NCBI GenBank assembly: GCA_920105625.2
Contig: OV050033.1
Span: 111,065,700 to 111,129,699 of the forward strand
DNA length: 64,000 nucleotides
DNA from: Clusia tigrina
Lineage: Eukaryota; Arthropoda; Insecta; Diptera; Clusiidae
Direction of reading: 5' to 3'
Below, one piece after another: positions 1 through 11,200 of the stretch. The notes under the pieces are model-generated. The model was not told the origin of the DNA, searched no databases, and saw nothing but the letters and a program-made list of their open reading frames with translations. A program made the translations under genes and the position numbers. The number at the start of each line of letters is the position of its first letter. The first letter of the stretch is position 1.

Positions 1-1569
1 CTCGAGTATTTTATTGTTACAAAATTTCAAGGTTTTATGACGCTCTAGTAAAAACTTAGAAGCATTTGTAAGTTGCAAACTTTGATAGGTGTAGGACGTA
101 CCGTATAGAAGTTAGGGCCATTTGAAGTTTTATCAGTGTTTGATTTGGGACTCAAGGGTATCATTGCTTTGAGCGATAGCTTAAATTAACAAGAGGCTCG
201 AGTACTTTCTTGTTACAAAATTTCAAGGTTTAATGACGCTCCAGTAAAAAGTTACAAGCATTTGTATGTTGCAAACTTTGATAGGTGTAGGACGTACCGT
301 ATAGAAGTTAGGGCCATTTGAAGTTTCAACAGTGTTTGATTTGGGACTCAAGGGTAGCATAGCTTTGAGCGATAGCTTAAATTGACAAGAGGCTCGAGTA
401 CTTTATTGTTACAAAATTTCAAGGTTTTGTGACGCTCCAGTAAAAAGTTACAAGCATTTCTATGTTGCAAACTTTGATAGTTATAGGACGTACCGTATAG
501 AAGTTAGGGCCATTTGAAGCTTTATCAGTGTTTGAATTGGGATTCAAGGGTAGCAAGCTTTGAGCGATAGCTTAAATTGACTAGCGGCTCGAGTACTTTA
601 TTGTTACAAAATTTCAAGGTTTTATGACGCTCCAGTAAAAAGTTACAAGCATTTGTATGTTGCAAACTTTGATAGGTGTAGGACGTACCGTATAGAAGTT
701 AGGGCCATTTGAAGTTTTATCAGTGTTTGATTTGGGACTCAAGGGTAGCATAGCTGTGAGCGATAGCTTAAATTGACAAGAGGCTCGAGTACTTTATTGT
801 TACAAAATTTCCAGGTTTTATGAACCTCCAGTAAAAAGTTACAAGCATTTGTATGTTGCAAACTTTGATAGGTGTAGGATGTACCGTATAGAATTTAGGG
901 CCATCTGAAGCTTTATCAGTGTTTGATTTCATGGTTTTATGACGCTCCAGTAAAAAGTTACAAGCATTTGTATGTTGAAAACTTTGATAGGTATAGGATG
1001 CATCGTATAGAAGTTAAGGCCATTTGAAGTTTTATCAGCGTTTGATTTGGGACTCAATGGTGGCATAGTTTTGAGATATATCTTAAATTTACAAGAGGCT
1101 CGAGTACTTTATTGTTACAAAATTTCAAGGTTTTATGACCCTCCAGTAAAAAGTTACAAGCATTTGTATGTTGCAAACTTTGATAGGTGTAGGACGAACC
1201 GTATAGAAGTTAGGAGCATTTGAAGTTTTATCAGTGTTTGATTTGGGACTCAATGGTAGCATAGCTTTGCGCGATAGCTTAAATTGACAAGAGGCTCGAG
1301 TTCTTTGTTGTTACAAAATTTCAAGGTTTTATGACGCTCCAGTAAAAAGTTACAAGCATTTGTATGTTGCAAACTTTGATAGGTGTAGGACGTACCGTAT
1401 AGAAGTTAGGGCCATTTGAAGTTTTATCAGTGTTTGATTTGGGACTCAAGGGTAGCATAGCTTTGAGCGATAGCTTAATTTGACAAGAGGCTCGAGTACT
1501 TTATTGTTACAAAATTTCAAGGATTTATGACGCTCCAGTAAAAAGTTACAAGCATTTGTATGTTGCAAA
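1..1569. repeat. Partial, rearranged copy of the 6.7-kb HOR
   Basis: Positions 534-1569 align with 4370-5405 at a constant offset of 3836, including the fused-dimer junction at 930 (matching 4766) and the short GCAAATGGTG variant near 1566 (matching 5402). Positions of roughly 160-480 align at offset 3640, so one 196-bp monomer is missing here relative to the later copy. The first ~120 bp resemble 2072-2190 instead. This is the truncated left end of the HOR domain as cut by the window edge. The match continues past 1569 to about 2260. Confidence 0.8.
784..1098. repeat. Fused dimer with 119-bp short monomer (315 bp; type example)
   Basis: In this unit position 146 of one monomer (end of GATTT) is joined at 929/930 directly to position 28 of the next (CATGGTTTTATG), removing 77 bp including the CTCGAG block. 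Both edges end in TTT, consistent with a microhomology deletion. The distance between flanking CTCGAG sites is 315 = 392 - 77. I counted 47 such junctions: 930, 4766, 8013, 13220, 16664, 19911, 23162, 24652, 27512, 28218, 28533, 29810, 30516, 30831, 31733, 32048, 32363, 32482, 32797, 33894, 34209, 34720, 36794, 37892, 39186, 39697, 40012, 40131, 40446, 41543, 41858, 42173, 44247, 45737, 46639, 46954, 49422, 50128, 50443, 51541, 52247, 52366, 53464, 55737, 56052, 57738, 61382. Confidence 0.9.
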
Positions 1570-4500
1570 TGGTGTAGGACGTACCGTATAGAAGTTAGGG
1601 CCATTTGAAGTTTTATCAGTGTTTGATTTGGGACTCAAGGGTAGCAAGCTTTGAGCGATAGCTTAAATTGACTAGCGGCTGGAGTACTTTATTGTTACAA
1701 AATTACAAGGTTTTATGACGCTCCAGTAAAAAGTTACAAGCATTTGTATGTTGCAAACTTTGATAGGTGTAGAATGCACCGTATAGAAGTTAGGGCCATT
1801 TCAAGTTTTATCAGTGTTTGATTTGGGACTCAAGGGTAGCATAGCTTTGAGCGATAGCTTAAATTGACAAGAGGCTCGAGTACTTTATTGTTACAAAATT
1901 TCAGGGTTTTGTGACGCTCCAGTAAAAAGTTACAAGCATTTCTATGTTGCAAACTTTGATAGTTATAGGACGTACCGTATAGAAGTTAGAGCCATTTGAA
2001 GCTTTATCAGTGTTTGATTTGGGACTCAAGGGTAGCATAGCTTTGAGCGATAACTTAAATTGACAAAACGGCTCGAGTATTTTATTGTTACAAAATTTCA
2101 AGGTTTTATGACGCTCTAGTAAAAACTTAGAAGCATTTGTAAGTTGCAAACTTTGATAGGTGTAGGACGTACCGTATAGAAGTTAGGGCCATTTGAAGTT
2201 TTATCAGTGTTTGATTTGGGACTCAAGGGTAGCATAGCTTTGAGCGATAGCTTAAATTGACAAGAGGCTCGAGTACTTTATTGTTACAAAATTTCCAGGT
2301 TTTATGACCCTCCAGTAAAAAGTTACAAGCATTTGTATGTTGCAGACTTGGATAGGTGTAGGACGCGCCGTATAGAAGTTAGGGCCATTTGAAGTTTTAT
2401 CATTGTTTGATTTGGGACTCAAGGGTATCATTGCTTTGAGCGATAGCTTAAATTAACAAGAGGCTCGAGTACTTTATTGTTACAAAATTTCAAGGTTTAA
2501 TGACGCTCCAGTAAAAAGTTACAAGCATTTGTATGTTGAAAACTTTGATAGGTGTAGGACGTACCGTATAGAAGTTAGGGCCATTTGAAGTTTCATCAGT
2601 GTTTGATTTGGGACTCAAGGGTAGCATAGCTTTGAGCGATAGCTTAAATTGACAAGAGGCTCGAGTACTTTATTGTTACAAAATTTCAAGGTTTTATGAC
2701 GCTCCAGTAAAAAGTTACAAGCATTTGTATGTTGCAAACTTTGATAGGTGTAGGACGTACCGTATAGAAGTTAGGGCCATTTGAAGATTTATCAGTGTTT
2801 GATTTGGGACTCAAGGGTAGCATAGCTTTGAGCGATAGCTTAAATTGACAAGAGGCTCGAGTACTTTTATTGTTACAAAATTTCAAGGTTTTATGCCGCT
2901 CCAGTAAAAAGTTACAAGCATTTGTATGTTGCAAACTTTGATAGGTGTAGGACGTACCGTATAGAAGTTAGGGCCATTTGAAGTTTTATCAGTGTTTGAT
3001 TTGGGACTCAAGGGTAGCAAGCTTTGAGCGATAGCTTAAATTGACTAGCGGCTGGAGTACTTTATTGTTACAAAATTACAAGGTTTTATGACGCTCCAGT
3101 AAAAAGTTACAAGCATTTGTATGTTGCAAACTTTGATAGGTGTAGAATGCACCGTATAGAAGTTAGGGCCATTTTAAGTTTTATCAGTGTTTGATTTGGG
3201 ACTCAAGGGTACCATAGTTTTGAGCGATAGCTTAAATTGACAAGAGGCTCGAGTACTTTATTGTTACAAAATTTCAAGGTTTTGTGACGCTCCAGTAAAA
3301 AGTTACAAGCATTTCTATGTTGCAAACTTTGATAGTTATAGGACGTACCGTATAGAAGTTAGAGCCATTTGAAGCTTTATCAGTGTTTGATTTGGGACTC
3401 AAGGGTAGCATAGCTTTGAGCGATAACTTAAATTGACAAAACGGCTCGAGTACTTTATTGTTACAAAATTTCAAGGTTTTATGACGCTCTAGTAAAAACT
3501 TACAAGCATTTCTAAGTTGCAAACTTTGATAGGTGTAGGACGTACCGTATAGAAGTTAGGGCCATTTGAAGTTTTATCAGTGTTTGATTTGGGACTCAAG
3601 GGTAGCATAGCTTTGAGCGATAGCTTAAATTGACAAGAGGCTCGAGTACTTTATTGTTACAAAATTTCAAGGTTTAATGACGCTCCAGTAAAAAGTTACA
3701 AGCATTTGTATGTTGAAAACTTTGATAGGTGTAGGACGTACCGTATAGAAGTTAGGGCCATTTGAAGTTTCATCAGTGTTTGATTTGGGACTCAAGGGTA
3801 TCATTGCTTTGAGCGATAGCTTAAATTAACAAGAGGCTCGAGTACTTTATTGTTACAAAATTTCAAGGTTTAATGACGCTCCAGTAAAAAGTTACAAGCA
3901 TTTGTATGTTGAAAACTTTGATAGGTGTAGGACGTACCGTATAGAAGTTAGGGCCATTTGAAGTTTCATCAGTGTTTGATTTGGGACTCAAGGGTAGCAT
4001 AGCTTTGAGCGATAGCTTAAATTGACAAGAAGCTCGAGTACTTTATTGTTACAAAATTTCAAGGTTTTGTGACGCTCCAGTAAAAAGTTACAAGCATTTC
4101 TATGTTGCAAACTTTGATAGTTATAGGACGTACCGTATAGAAGTTAGGGCCATTTGAAGTTTCATCAGTGTTTGATTTGGGACTCAAGGGTAGCATAGCT
4201 TTGAGCGATAGCTTAAATTGACAAGAAGCTCGAGTACTTTATTGTTACAAAATTTCAAGGTTTTGTGACGCTCCAGTAAAAAGTTACAAGCATTTCTATG
4301 TTGCAAACTTTGATAGTTATAGGACGTACCGTATAGAAGTTAGGGCCATTTGAAGCTTTATCAGTGTTTGAATTGGGATTCAAGGGTAGCAAGCTTTGAG
4401 CGATGGCTTAAATTGACTAGCGGCTCGAGTACTTTATTGTTACAAAATTTCAAGGTTTTATGACGCTCCAGTAAAAAGTTACAAGCATTTGTATGTTGCA

Positions 4501-7500
4501 AACTTTGATAGGTGTAGGACGTACCGTATAGAAGTTAGGGCCATTTGAAGTTTTATCAGTGTTTGATTTGGGACTCAAGGGTAGCATAGCTTTGAGCGAT
4601 AGCTTAAATTGACAAGAGGCTCGAGTACTTTATTGTTACAAAATTTCCAGGTTTTATGAACCTCCAGTAAAAAGTTACAAGCATTTGTATGTTGCAAACT
4701 TTGATAGGTGTAGGATGTACCGTATAGAATTTAGGGCCATCTGAAGCTTTATCAGTGTTTGATTTCATGGTTTTCTGACGCTCCAGTAAAAAGTTACAAG
4801 CATTTGTATGTTGAAAACTTTGATAGGTATAGGATGCATCGTATAGAAGTTAAGGCCATTTGAAGTTTTATCAGCGTTTGATTTGGGACTCAATGGTGGC
4901 ATAGTTTTGAGATATATCTTAAATTTACAAGAGGCTCGAGTACTTTATTGTTACAAAATTTCAAGGTTTTATGACCCTCCAGTAAAAAGTTACAAGCATT
5001 TGTATGTTGCAAACTTTGATAGGTGTAGGACGAACCGTATAGAAGTTAGGAGCATTTGAAGTTTTATCAGTGTTTGATTTGGGACTCAATGGTAGCATAG
5101 CTTTGCGCGATAGCTTAAATTGACAAGAGGCTCGAGTTCTTTGTTGTTACAAAATTTCAAGGTTTTATGACGCTCCAGTAAAAAGTTACAAGCATTTGTA
5201 TGTTGCAAACTTTGATAGGTGTAGGACGTACCGTATAGAAGTTACGGCCATTTGAAGTTTTATCAGTGTTTGATTTGGGACTCAAGGGTAGCATAGCTTT
5301 GAGCGATAGCTTAATTTGACAAGAGGCTCGAGTACTTTATTGTTACAAAATTTCAAGGATTTATGACGCTCCAGTAAAAAGTTACAAGCATTTGTATGTT
5401 GCAAATGGTGTAGGACGTACCGTATAGAAGTTAGGGCCATTTGAAGTTTTATCAGTGTTTGATTTGGGACTCAAGGGTAGCAAGCTTTGAGCGATAGCTT
5501 AAATTGACTAGCGGCTGGAGTACTTTATTGTTACAAAATTACAAGGTTTTATGACGCTCCAGTAAAAAGTTACAAGCATTTGTATGTTGCAAACTTTGAT
5601 AGGTGTAGAATGCACCGTATAGAAGTTAGGGCCATTTTATGTTTTATCAGTGTTTGATTTGGGACTCAAGGGTAGCATAGCTTTGAGCGATAGCTTAAAT
5701 TGACAAGAGGCTCGAGTACTTTATTGTTACAAAATTTCAAGGTTTTGTGACGCTCCAGTAAAAAGTTACAAGCATTTCTATGTTGCAAACTTTGATAGTT
5801 ATAGGACGTACCGTATAGAAGTTAGAGCCATTTGAAGCTTTATCAGTGTTTGATTTGGGACTCAAGGGTAGCATAGCTTTGAGCGATAACTTAAATTGAC
5901 AAAACGGCTCGAGTACTTTATTGTTACAAAATTTCAAGGTTTTATGACGCTCTAGTAAAAACTTACAAGCATTTGTAAGTTGCAAACTTTGATAGGTGTA
6001 GGACGTACCGTATAGAAGTTAGGGCCATTTGAAGTTTTATCAGTGTTTGATTTGGGACTCAAGGGTAGCATAGCTTTGAGCGATAGCTTAAATTGACAAG
6101 AGACTCGAGTACTTTATTGTTACAAAATTCAAGGTTTAATGACGCTCCAGTAAAAAAGTTACAAGCATTTGTATGTTGAAAACTTTGATAGGTGTAGGAC
6201 GTACCGTATAGAAGTTAGGGCCATTTGAAGTTTCATCAGTGTTTGATTTGGGACTCAAGGGTAGCATAGCTTTGAGCGATAGCTTAAATTGACAAGAGGC
6301 TCAAGTATTTTATTGTTACAAAATTTCAAGGTTTTATGACGCTCCAGTAAAAAGTTACAAGCATTTGTATGTTGCAAACTTTGATAGGTGTAGGACGTAC
6401 CGTATAGAAGTTAGGGCCATTTGAAGATTTATCATTGTTTGATTTGGGACTCAAGGGTAGCAAGCTTTGAGCGATAGCTTAAATTGACTAGCGGCTGGAG
6501 TACTTTATTGTTACAAAATTACAAGGTTTTATGACGCTCCAGTAAAAGGTTACAAGCATTTGTATGTTGCAAACTTTGATAGGTGTAGAATGCACCGTAT
6601 AGAAGTTAGGGCCATTTTAAGTTTTATCAGTGTTTGATTTGGGACTCAAGGGTAGCATAGCTTTGAGCGATAGCTTAAATTGACAAGAGGCTCGAGTACT
6701 TTATTGTTACAAAATTTCAAGGTTTTGTGACGCTCCAGTAAAAAGTTACAAGCATTTCTATGTTGCAAACTTTGATAGTTATAGGACGTACCGTATAGAA
6801 GTTAGAGCCATTTGAAGCTTTATCAGTGTTTGATTTGGGACTCAAGGGTAGCATAGCTTTGAGCGATAACTTAAATTGACAAAACGGCTCGAGTACTTTA
6901 TTGTTACAAAATTTCAAGGTTTTTGACGCTCTATTAAAAACTTACAAGCATTTGTAAGTTGCAAACTTTGATAGGTGTAGGACGTACCGTATAGAAGTTA
7001 GGGCCATTTGAAGTTTTATCAGTGTTTGATTTGGGACTCAAGGGTAGCATAGCTTTGAGCGATAGCTTAAATTGACAAGAGGCTCGAGTACTTTATTGTT
7101 ACAACATTTCCAGGTTTTATGACCCTCCAGTAAAAAGTTACAAGCAGTTGTATGTTGCAGACTTGGATAGGTGTAGGACGTGCCGTATAGAAGTTAGGGC
7201 CATTTGAAGTTTTATCATTGTTTGATTTGGGACTCAAGGGTATCATTGCTTTGAGCGATAGCTTAAATTAACAAGAGGCTCGAGTACTTTATTGTTACAA
7301 AATTTCAAGGTTTAATGACGCTCCAGTAAAAAGTTACAAGCATTTGTATGTTGAAAACTTTGATAGGTGTAGGACGTACCGTATAGAAGTTAGGGCCATT
7401 TGAAGTTTCATCAGTGTTTGATTTGGGACTCAAGGGTAGCACAGCTTTGAGCGATAGCTTAAATTGACAAGAGGCTCGAGTACTCTATTGTTACAAAATT

Positions 7501-8260
7501 TCAAGGTTTTATGACGCTCCAGTAAAAAGTTACAAGCATTTGTATGTTGCAAACTTTGATAGGTGTAGGACGTACCGTATAGAAGTTAGGGCCATTTGAA
7601 GATTTATCAGTGTTTGATTTGGGACTCAAGGGTAGCATAGCTTTGAGCGATAGCTTAAATTGACAAGAGGCTCGAGTACTTTATTGTTACAAAATTTCAA
7701 GGTTTTATGACGCTCCTGTAAAAAGTTACAAGCATTTGTATATTGTAAACTTTGATAGGTATAGGATGCACCGTATAGAAGTTAGGGCCATTTGAAGTTT
7801 TATCAGTGTTTGATTTGGGACTCAAGGGTAGCATTGTTTTGAGCTATATCTTAAATTCACAAGAGGCTCGAGTACTTTATTGTTACAAAATGTCCAGGTT
7901 TTATGACCCTCCAGTAAAAACTTACAAGCATTTGTATGTTGCAAACTTTGATAGGTGTTGGATATACTGTATAGAATTTAGGGCCATTTGAAGCTTTATC
8001 AGTGTTTCATTTCATGGTTTTATGACGCTCCAGTAAAAAGTTACAAGCATTTGTATATTGTAAACTTTGATAGGTATAGGATGCACCGTATAGAAGTTAG
8101 GGCCATTTGAAGTCTTATCAGTGTTTGATTTGGGACTCAAGGGTAGCATAGCTTTGAGCGATAGCATAAATTGACAAGATGCTCGAGTACTTTATTTTTT
8201 CAATATTTCAAGGTTTTATGACGCTCCAGTAAAAAGTTACAAGCATTTGTATGTTGCAAA
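1570..8260. repeat. Higher-order repeat, copy A (6691 bp)
   Basis: First complete copy of a HOR of about 35 monomer units. Diagnostic segments at 1901, 2686 and 3274 recur at 8592, 9377 and 9965 (offset 6691), and those at 6717 and 7806 recur in copy B at offset 5207. The boundary between copies lies in the shared stretch 1526-1569 / 8217-8260. Left of it, 1498-1525 and 8189-8216 differ; right of it they run together through a GCAAATGGTG variant. Private differences seen in A include a paired 1-bp loss and 1-bp gain near 6127-6155. It contains two fused short monomers, with junctions at 4766 and 8013. Confidence 0.92.
4424..4619. repeat. Reference (consensus-like) 196-bp monomer
   Basis: This copy agrees at every position with the majority monomer that I built by eye, so it serves as the coordinate standard for this annotation (position 1 = C of CTCGAG). 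Landmarks are CTCGAG at 1-6 overlapping AGTACT at 5-10, GTTACAA at 16-22 and again at 55-61, a GACGTACCG block at 95-103, TTAGGG at 112-117, GATTT at 142-146 (a recurrent deletion edge) and GAGCGATAGC at 171-180. CpGs lie at 3-4, 41-42, 97-98, 102-103 and 174-175. The unit is 196 bp, which is 1 modulo 3, so any reading frame shifts at each monomer boundary. Confidence 0.9.
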
Positions 8261-11200
8261 TGGTGTAGGACGTACCGTATAGAAGTTAGGGCCATTTGAA
8301 GTTTTATCAGTGTTTGATTTGGGACTCAAGGGTAGCAAGCTTTGAGCGATAGCTTAAATTGACTAGCGGCTGGAGTACTTTATTGTTACAAAATTACAAG
8401 GTTTTATGACGCTCCAGTAAAAAGTTACAAGCATTTGTATGTTGCAAACTTTGATAGGTGTAGAATGCACCGTATAGAAGTTAGGGCCATTTCAAGTTTT
8501 ATCAGTGTTTGATTTGGGACTCAAGGGTAGCATAGCTTTGAGCGATAGCTTAAATTGACAAGAGGCTCGAGTACTTTATTGTTACAAAATTTCAGGGTTT
8601 TGTGACGCTCCAGTAAAAAGTTACAAGCATTTCTATGTTGCAAACTTTGATAGTTATAGGACGTACCGTATAGAAGTTAGAGCCATTTGAAGCTTTATCA
8701 GTGTTTGATTTGGGACTCAAGGGTAGCATAGCTTTGAGCGATAACTTAAATTGACAAAACGGCTCGAGTATTTTATTGTTACAAAATTTCAAGGTTTTAT
8801 GACGCTCTAGTAAAAACTTAGAAGCATTTGTAAGTTGCAAACTTTGATAGGTGTAGGACGTACCGTATAGAAGTTAGGGCCATTTGAAGTTTTATCAGTG
8901 TTTGATTTGGGACTCAAGGGTAGCATAGCTTTGAGCGATAGCTTAAATTGACAAGAGGCTCGAGTACTTTATTGTTACAAAATTTCCAGGTTTTATGACC
9001 CTCCAGTAAAAAGTTACAAGCATTTGTATGTTGCAGACTTGGATAGGTGTAGGACGCGCCGTATAGAAGTTAGGGCCATTTGAAGTTTTATCATTGTTTG
9101 ATTTGGGACTCAAGGGTATCATTGCTTTGAGCGATAGCTTAAATTAACAAGAGGCTCGAGTACTTTATTGTTACAAAATTTCAAGGTTTAATGACGCTCC
9201 AGTAAAAAGTTACAAGCATTTGTATGTTGAAAACTTTGATAGGTGTAGGACGTACCGTATAGAAGTTAGGGCCATTTGAAGTTTCATCAGTGTTTGATTT
9301 GGGACTCAAGGGTAGCATAGCTTTGAGCGATAGCTTAAATTGACAAGAGGCTCGAGTACTTTATTGTTACAAAATTTCAAGGTTTTATGACGCTCCAGTA
9401 AAAAGTTACAAGCATTTGTATGTTGCAAACTTTGATAGGTGTAGGACGTACCGTATAGAAGTTAGGGCCATTTGAAGATTTATCAGTGTTTGATTTGGAA
9501 CTCAAGGGTAGCATAGCTTTGAGCGATAGCTTAAATTGACAAGAGGCTCGAGTACTTTTATTGTTACAAAATTTCAAGGTTTTATGCCGCTCCAGTAAAA
9601 AGTTACAAGCATTTGTATGTTGCAAACTTTGATAGGTGTAGGACGTACCGTATAGAAGTTAGGGCCATTTGAAGTTTTATCAGTGTTTGATTTGGGACTC
9701 AAGGGTAGCAAGCTTTGAGCGATAGCTTAAATTGACTAGCGGCTGGAGTACTTTATTGTTACAAAATTACAAGGTTTTATGACGCTCCAGTAAAAAGTTA
9801 CAAGCATTTGTATGTTGCAAACTTTGATAGGTGTAGAATGCACCGTATAGAAGTTAGGGCCATTTTAAGTTTTATCAGTGTTTGATTTGGGACTCAAGGG
9901 TACCATAGTTTTGAGCGATAGCTTAAATTGACAAGAGGCTCGAGTACTTTATTGTTACAAAATTTCAAGGTTTTGTGACGCTCCAGTAAAAAGTTACAAG
10001 CATTTCTATGTTGCAAACTTTGATAGTTATAGGACGTACCGTATAGAAGTTAGAGCCATTTGAAGCTTTATCAGTGTTTGATTTGGGACTCAAGGGTAGC
10101 ATAGCTTTGAGCGATAACTTAAATTGACAAAACGGCTCGAGTACTTTATTGTTACAAAATTTCAAGGTTTTATGACGCTCTAGTAAAAACTTACAAGCAT
10201 TTCTAAGTTGCAAACTTTGATAGGTGTAGGACGTACCGTATAGAAGTTAGGGCCATTTGAAGTTTTATCAGTGTTTGATTTGGGACTCAAGGGTAGCATA
10301 GCTTTGAGCGATAGCTTAAATTGACAAGAGGCTCGAGTACTTTATTGTTACAAAATTTCAAGGTTTAATGACGCTCCAGTAAAAAGTTACAAGCATTTGT
10401 ATGTTGAAAACTTTGATAGGTGTAGGACGTACCGTATAGAAGTTAGGGCCATTTGAAGTTTCATCAGTGTTTGATTTGGGACTCAAGGGTATCATTGCTT
10501 TGAGCGATAGCTTAAATTAACAAGAGGCTCGAGTACTTTATTGTTACAAAATTTCAAGGTTTAATGACGCTCCAGTAAAAAGTTACAAGCATTTGTATGT
10601 TGAAAACTTTGATAGGTGTAGGACGTACCGTATAGAAGTTAGGGCCATTTGAAGTTTCATCAGTGTTTGATTTGGGACTCAAGGGTAGCATAGCTTTGAG
10701 CGATAGCTTAAATTGACAAGAAGCTCGAGTACTTTATTGTTACAAAATTTCAAGGTTTTGTGACGCTCCAGTAAAAAGTTACAAGCATTTCTATGTTGCA
10801 AACTTTGATAGTTATAGGACGTACCGTATAGAAGTTAGGGCCATTTGAAGTTTCATCAGTGTTTGATTTGGGACTCAAGGGTAGCATAGCTTTGAGCGAT
10901 AGCTTAAATTGACAAGAAGCTCGAGTACTTTATTGTTACAAAATTTCAAGGTTTTGTGACGCTCCAGTAAAAAGTTACAAGCATTTCTATGTTGCAAACT
11001 TTGATAGTTATAGGACGTACCGTATAGAAGTTAGGGCCATTTGAAGCTTTATCAGTGTTTGAATTGGGATTCAAGGGTAGCAAGCTTTGAGCGATGGCTT
11101 AAATTGACTAGCGGCTCGAGTACTTTATTGTTACAAAATTTCAAGGTTTTATGACGCTCCAGTAAAAAGTTACAAGCATTTGTATGTTGCAAACTTTGAT

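Noticed and set aside
20..30. CAAAA motif (monomer 20-24), reported as common in plant satellites, as evidence of a plant genome
   Set aside because: A five-base match in AT-rich sequence is too weak to assign a kingdom.
105..125. TTAGGG in most monomers and TTTAGGG in the GAATTTAGGG variants (telomere-like motifs)
   Set aside because: It occurs once per 196-bp monomer in a fixed context and never in tandem, so it is a chance six- or seven-base match and not telomeric repeat.
1901..2149. Recurring reverse-strand reading frames of 70-94 codons and forward frames of 61-83 codons throughout the window
   Set aside because: They recur only because the satellite recurs, run across monomer boundaries, shift frame at each 196-bp unit and vary exactly as the DNA repeat varies (frame breaks, truncations and fused-dimer versions). 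They show no domain, signal or codon-level constraint. I do not count them as genes.
4424..4619. CENP-B box
   Set aside because: No match to the usual TTCG...CGGG spacing was seen in the reference monomer on either strand. This does not argue against a centromere, since many lineages lack the box.
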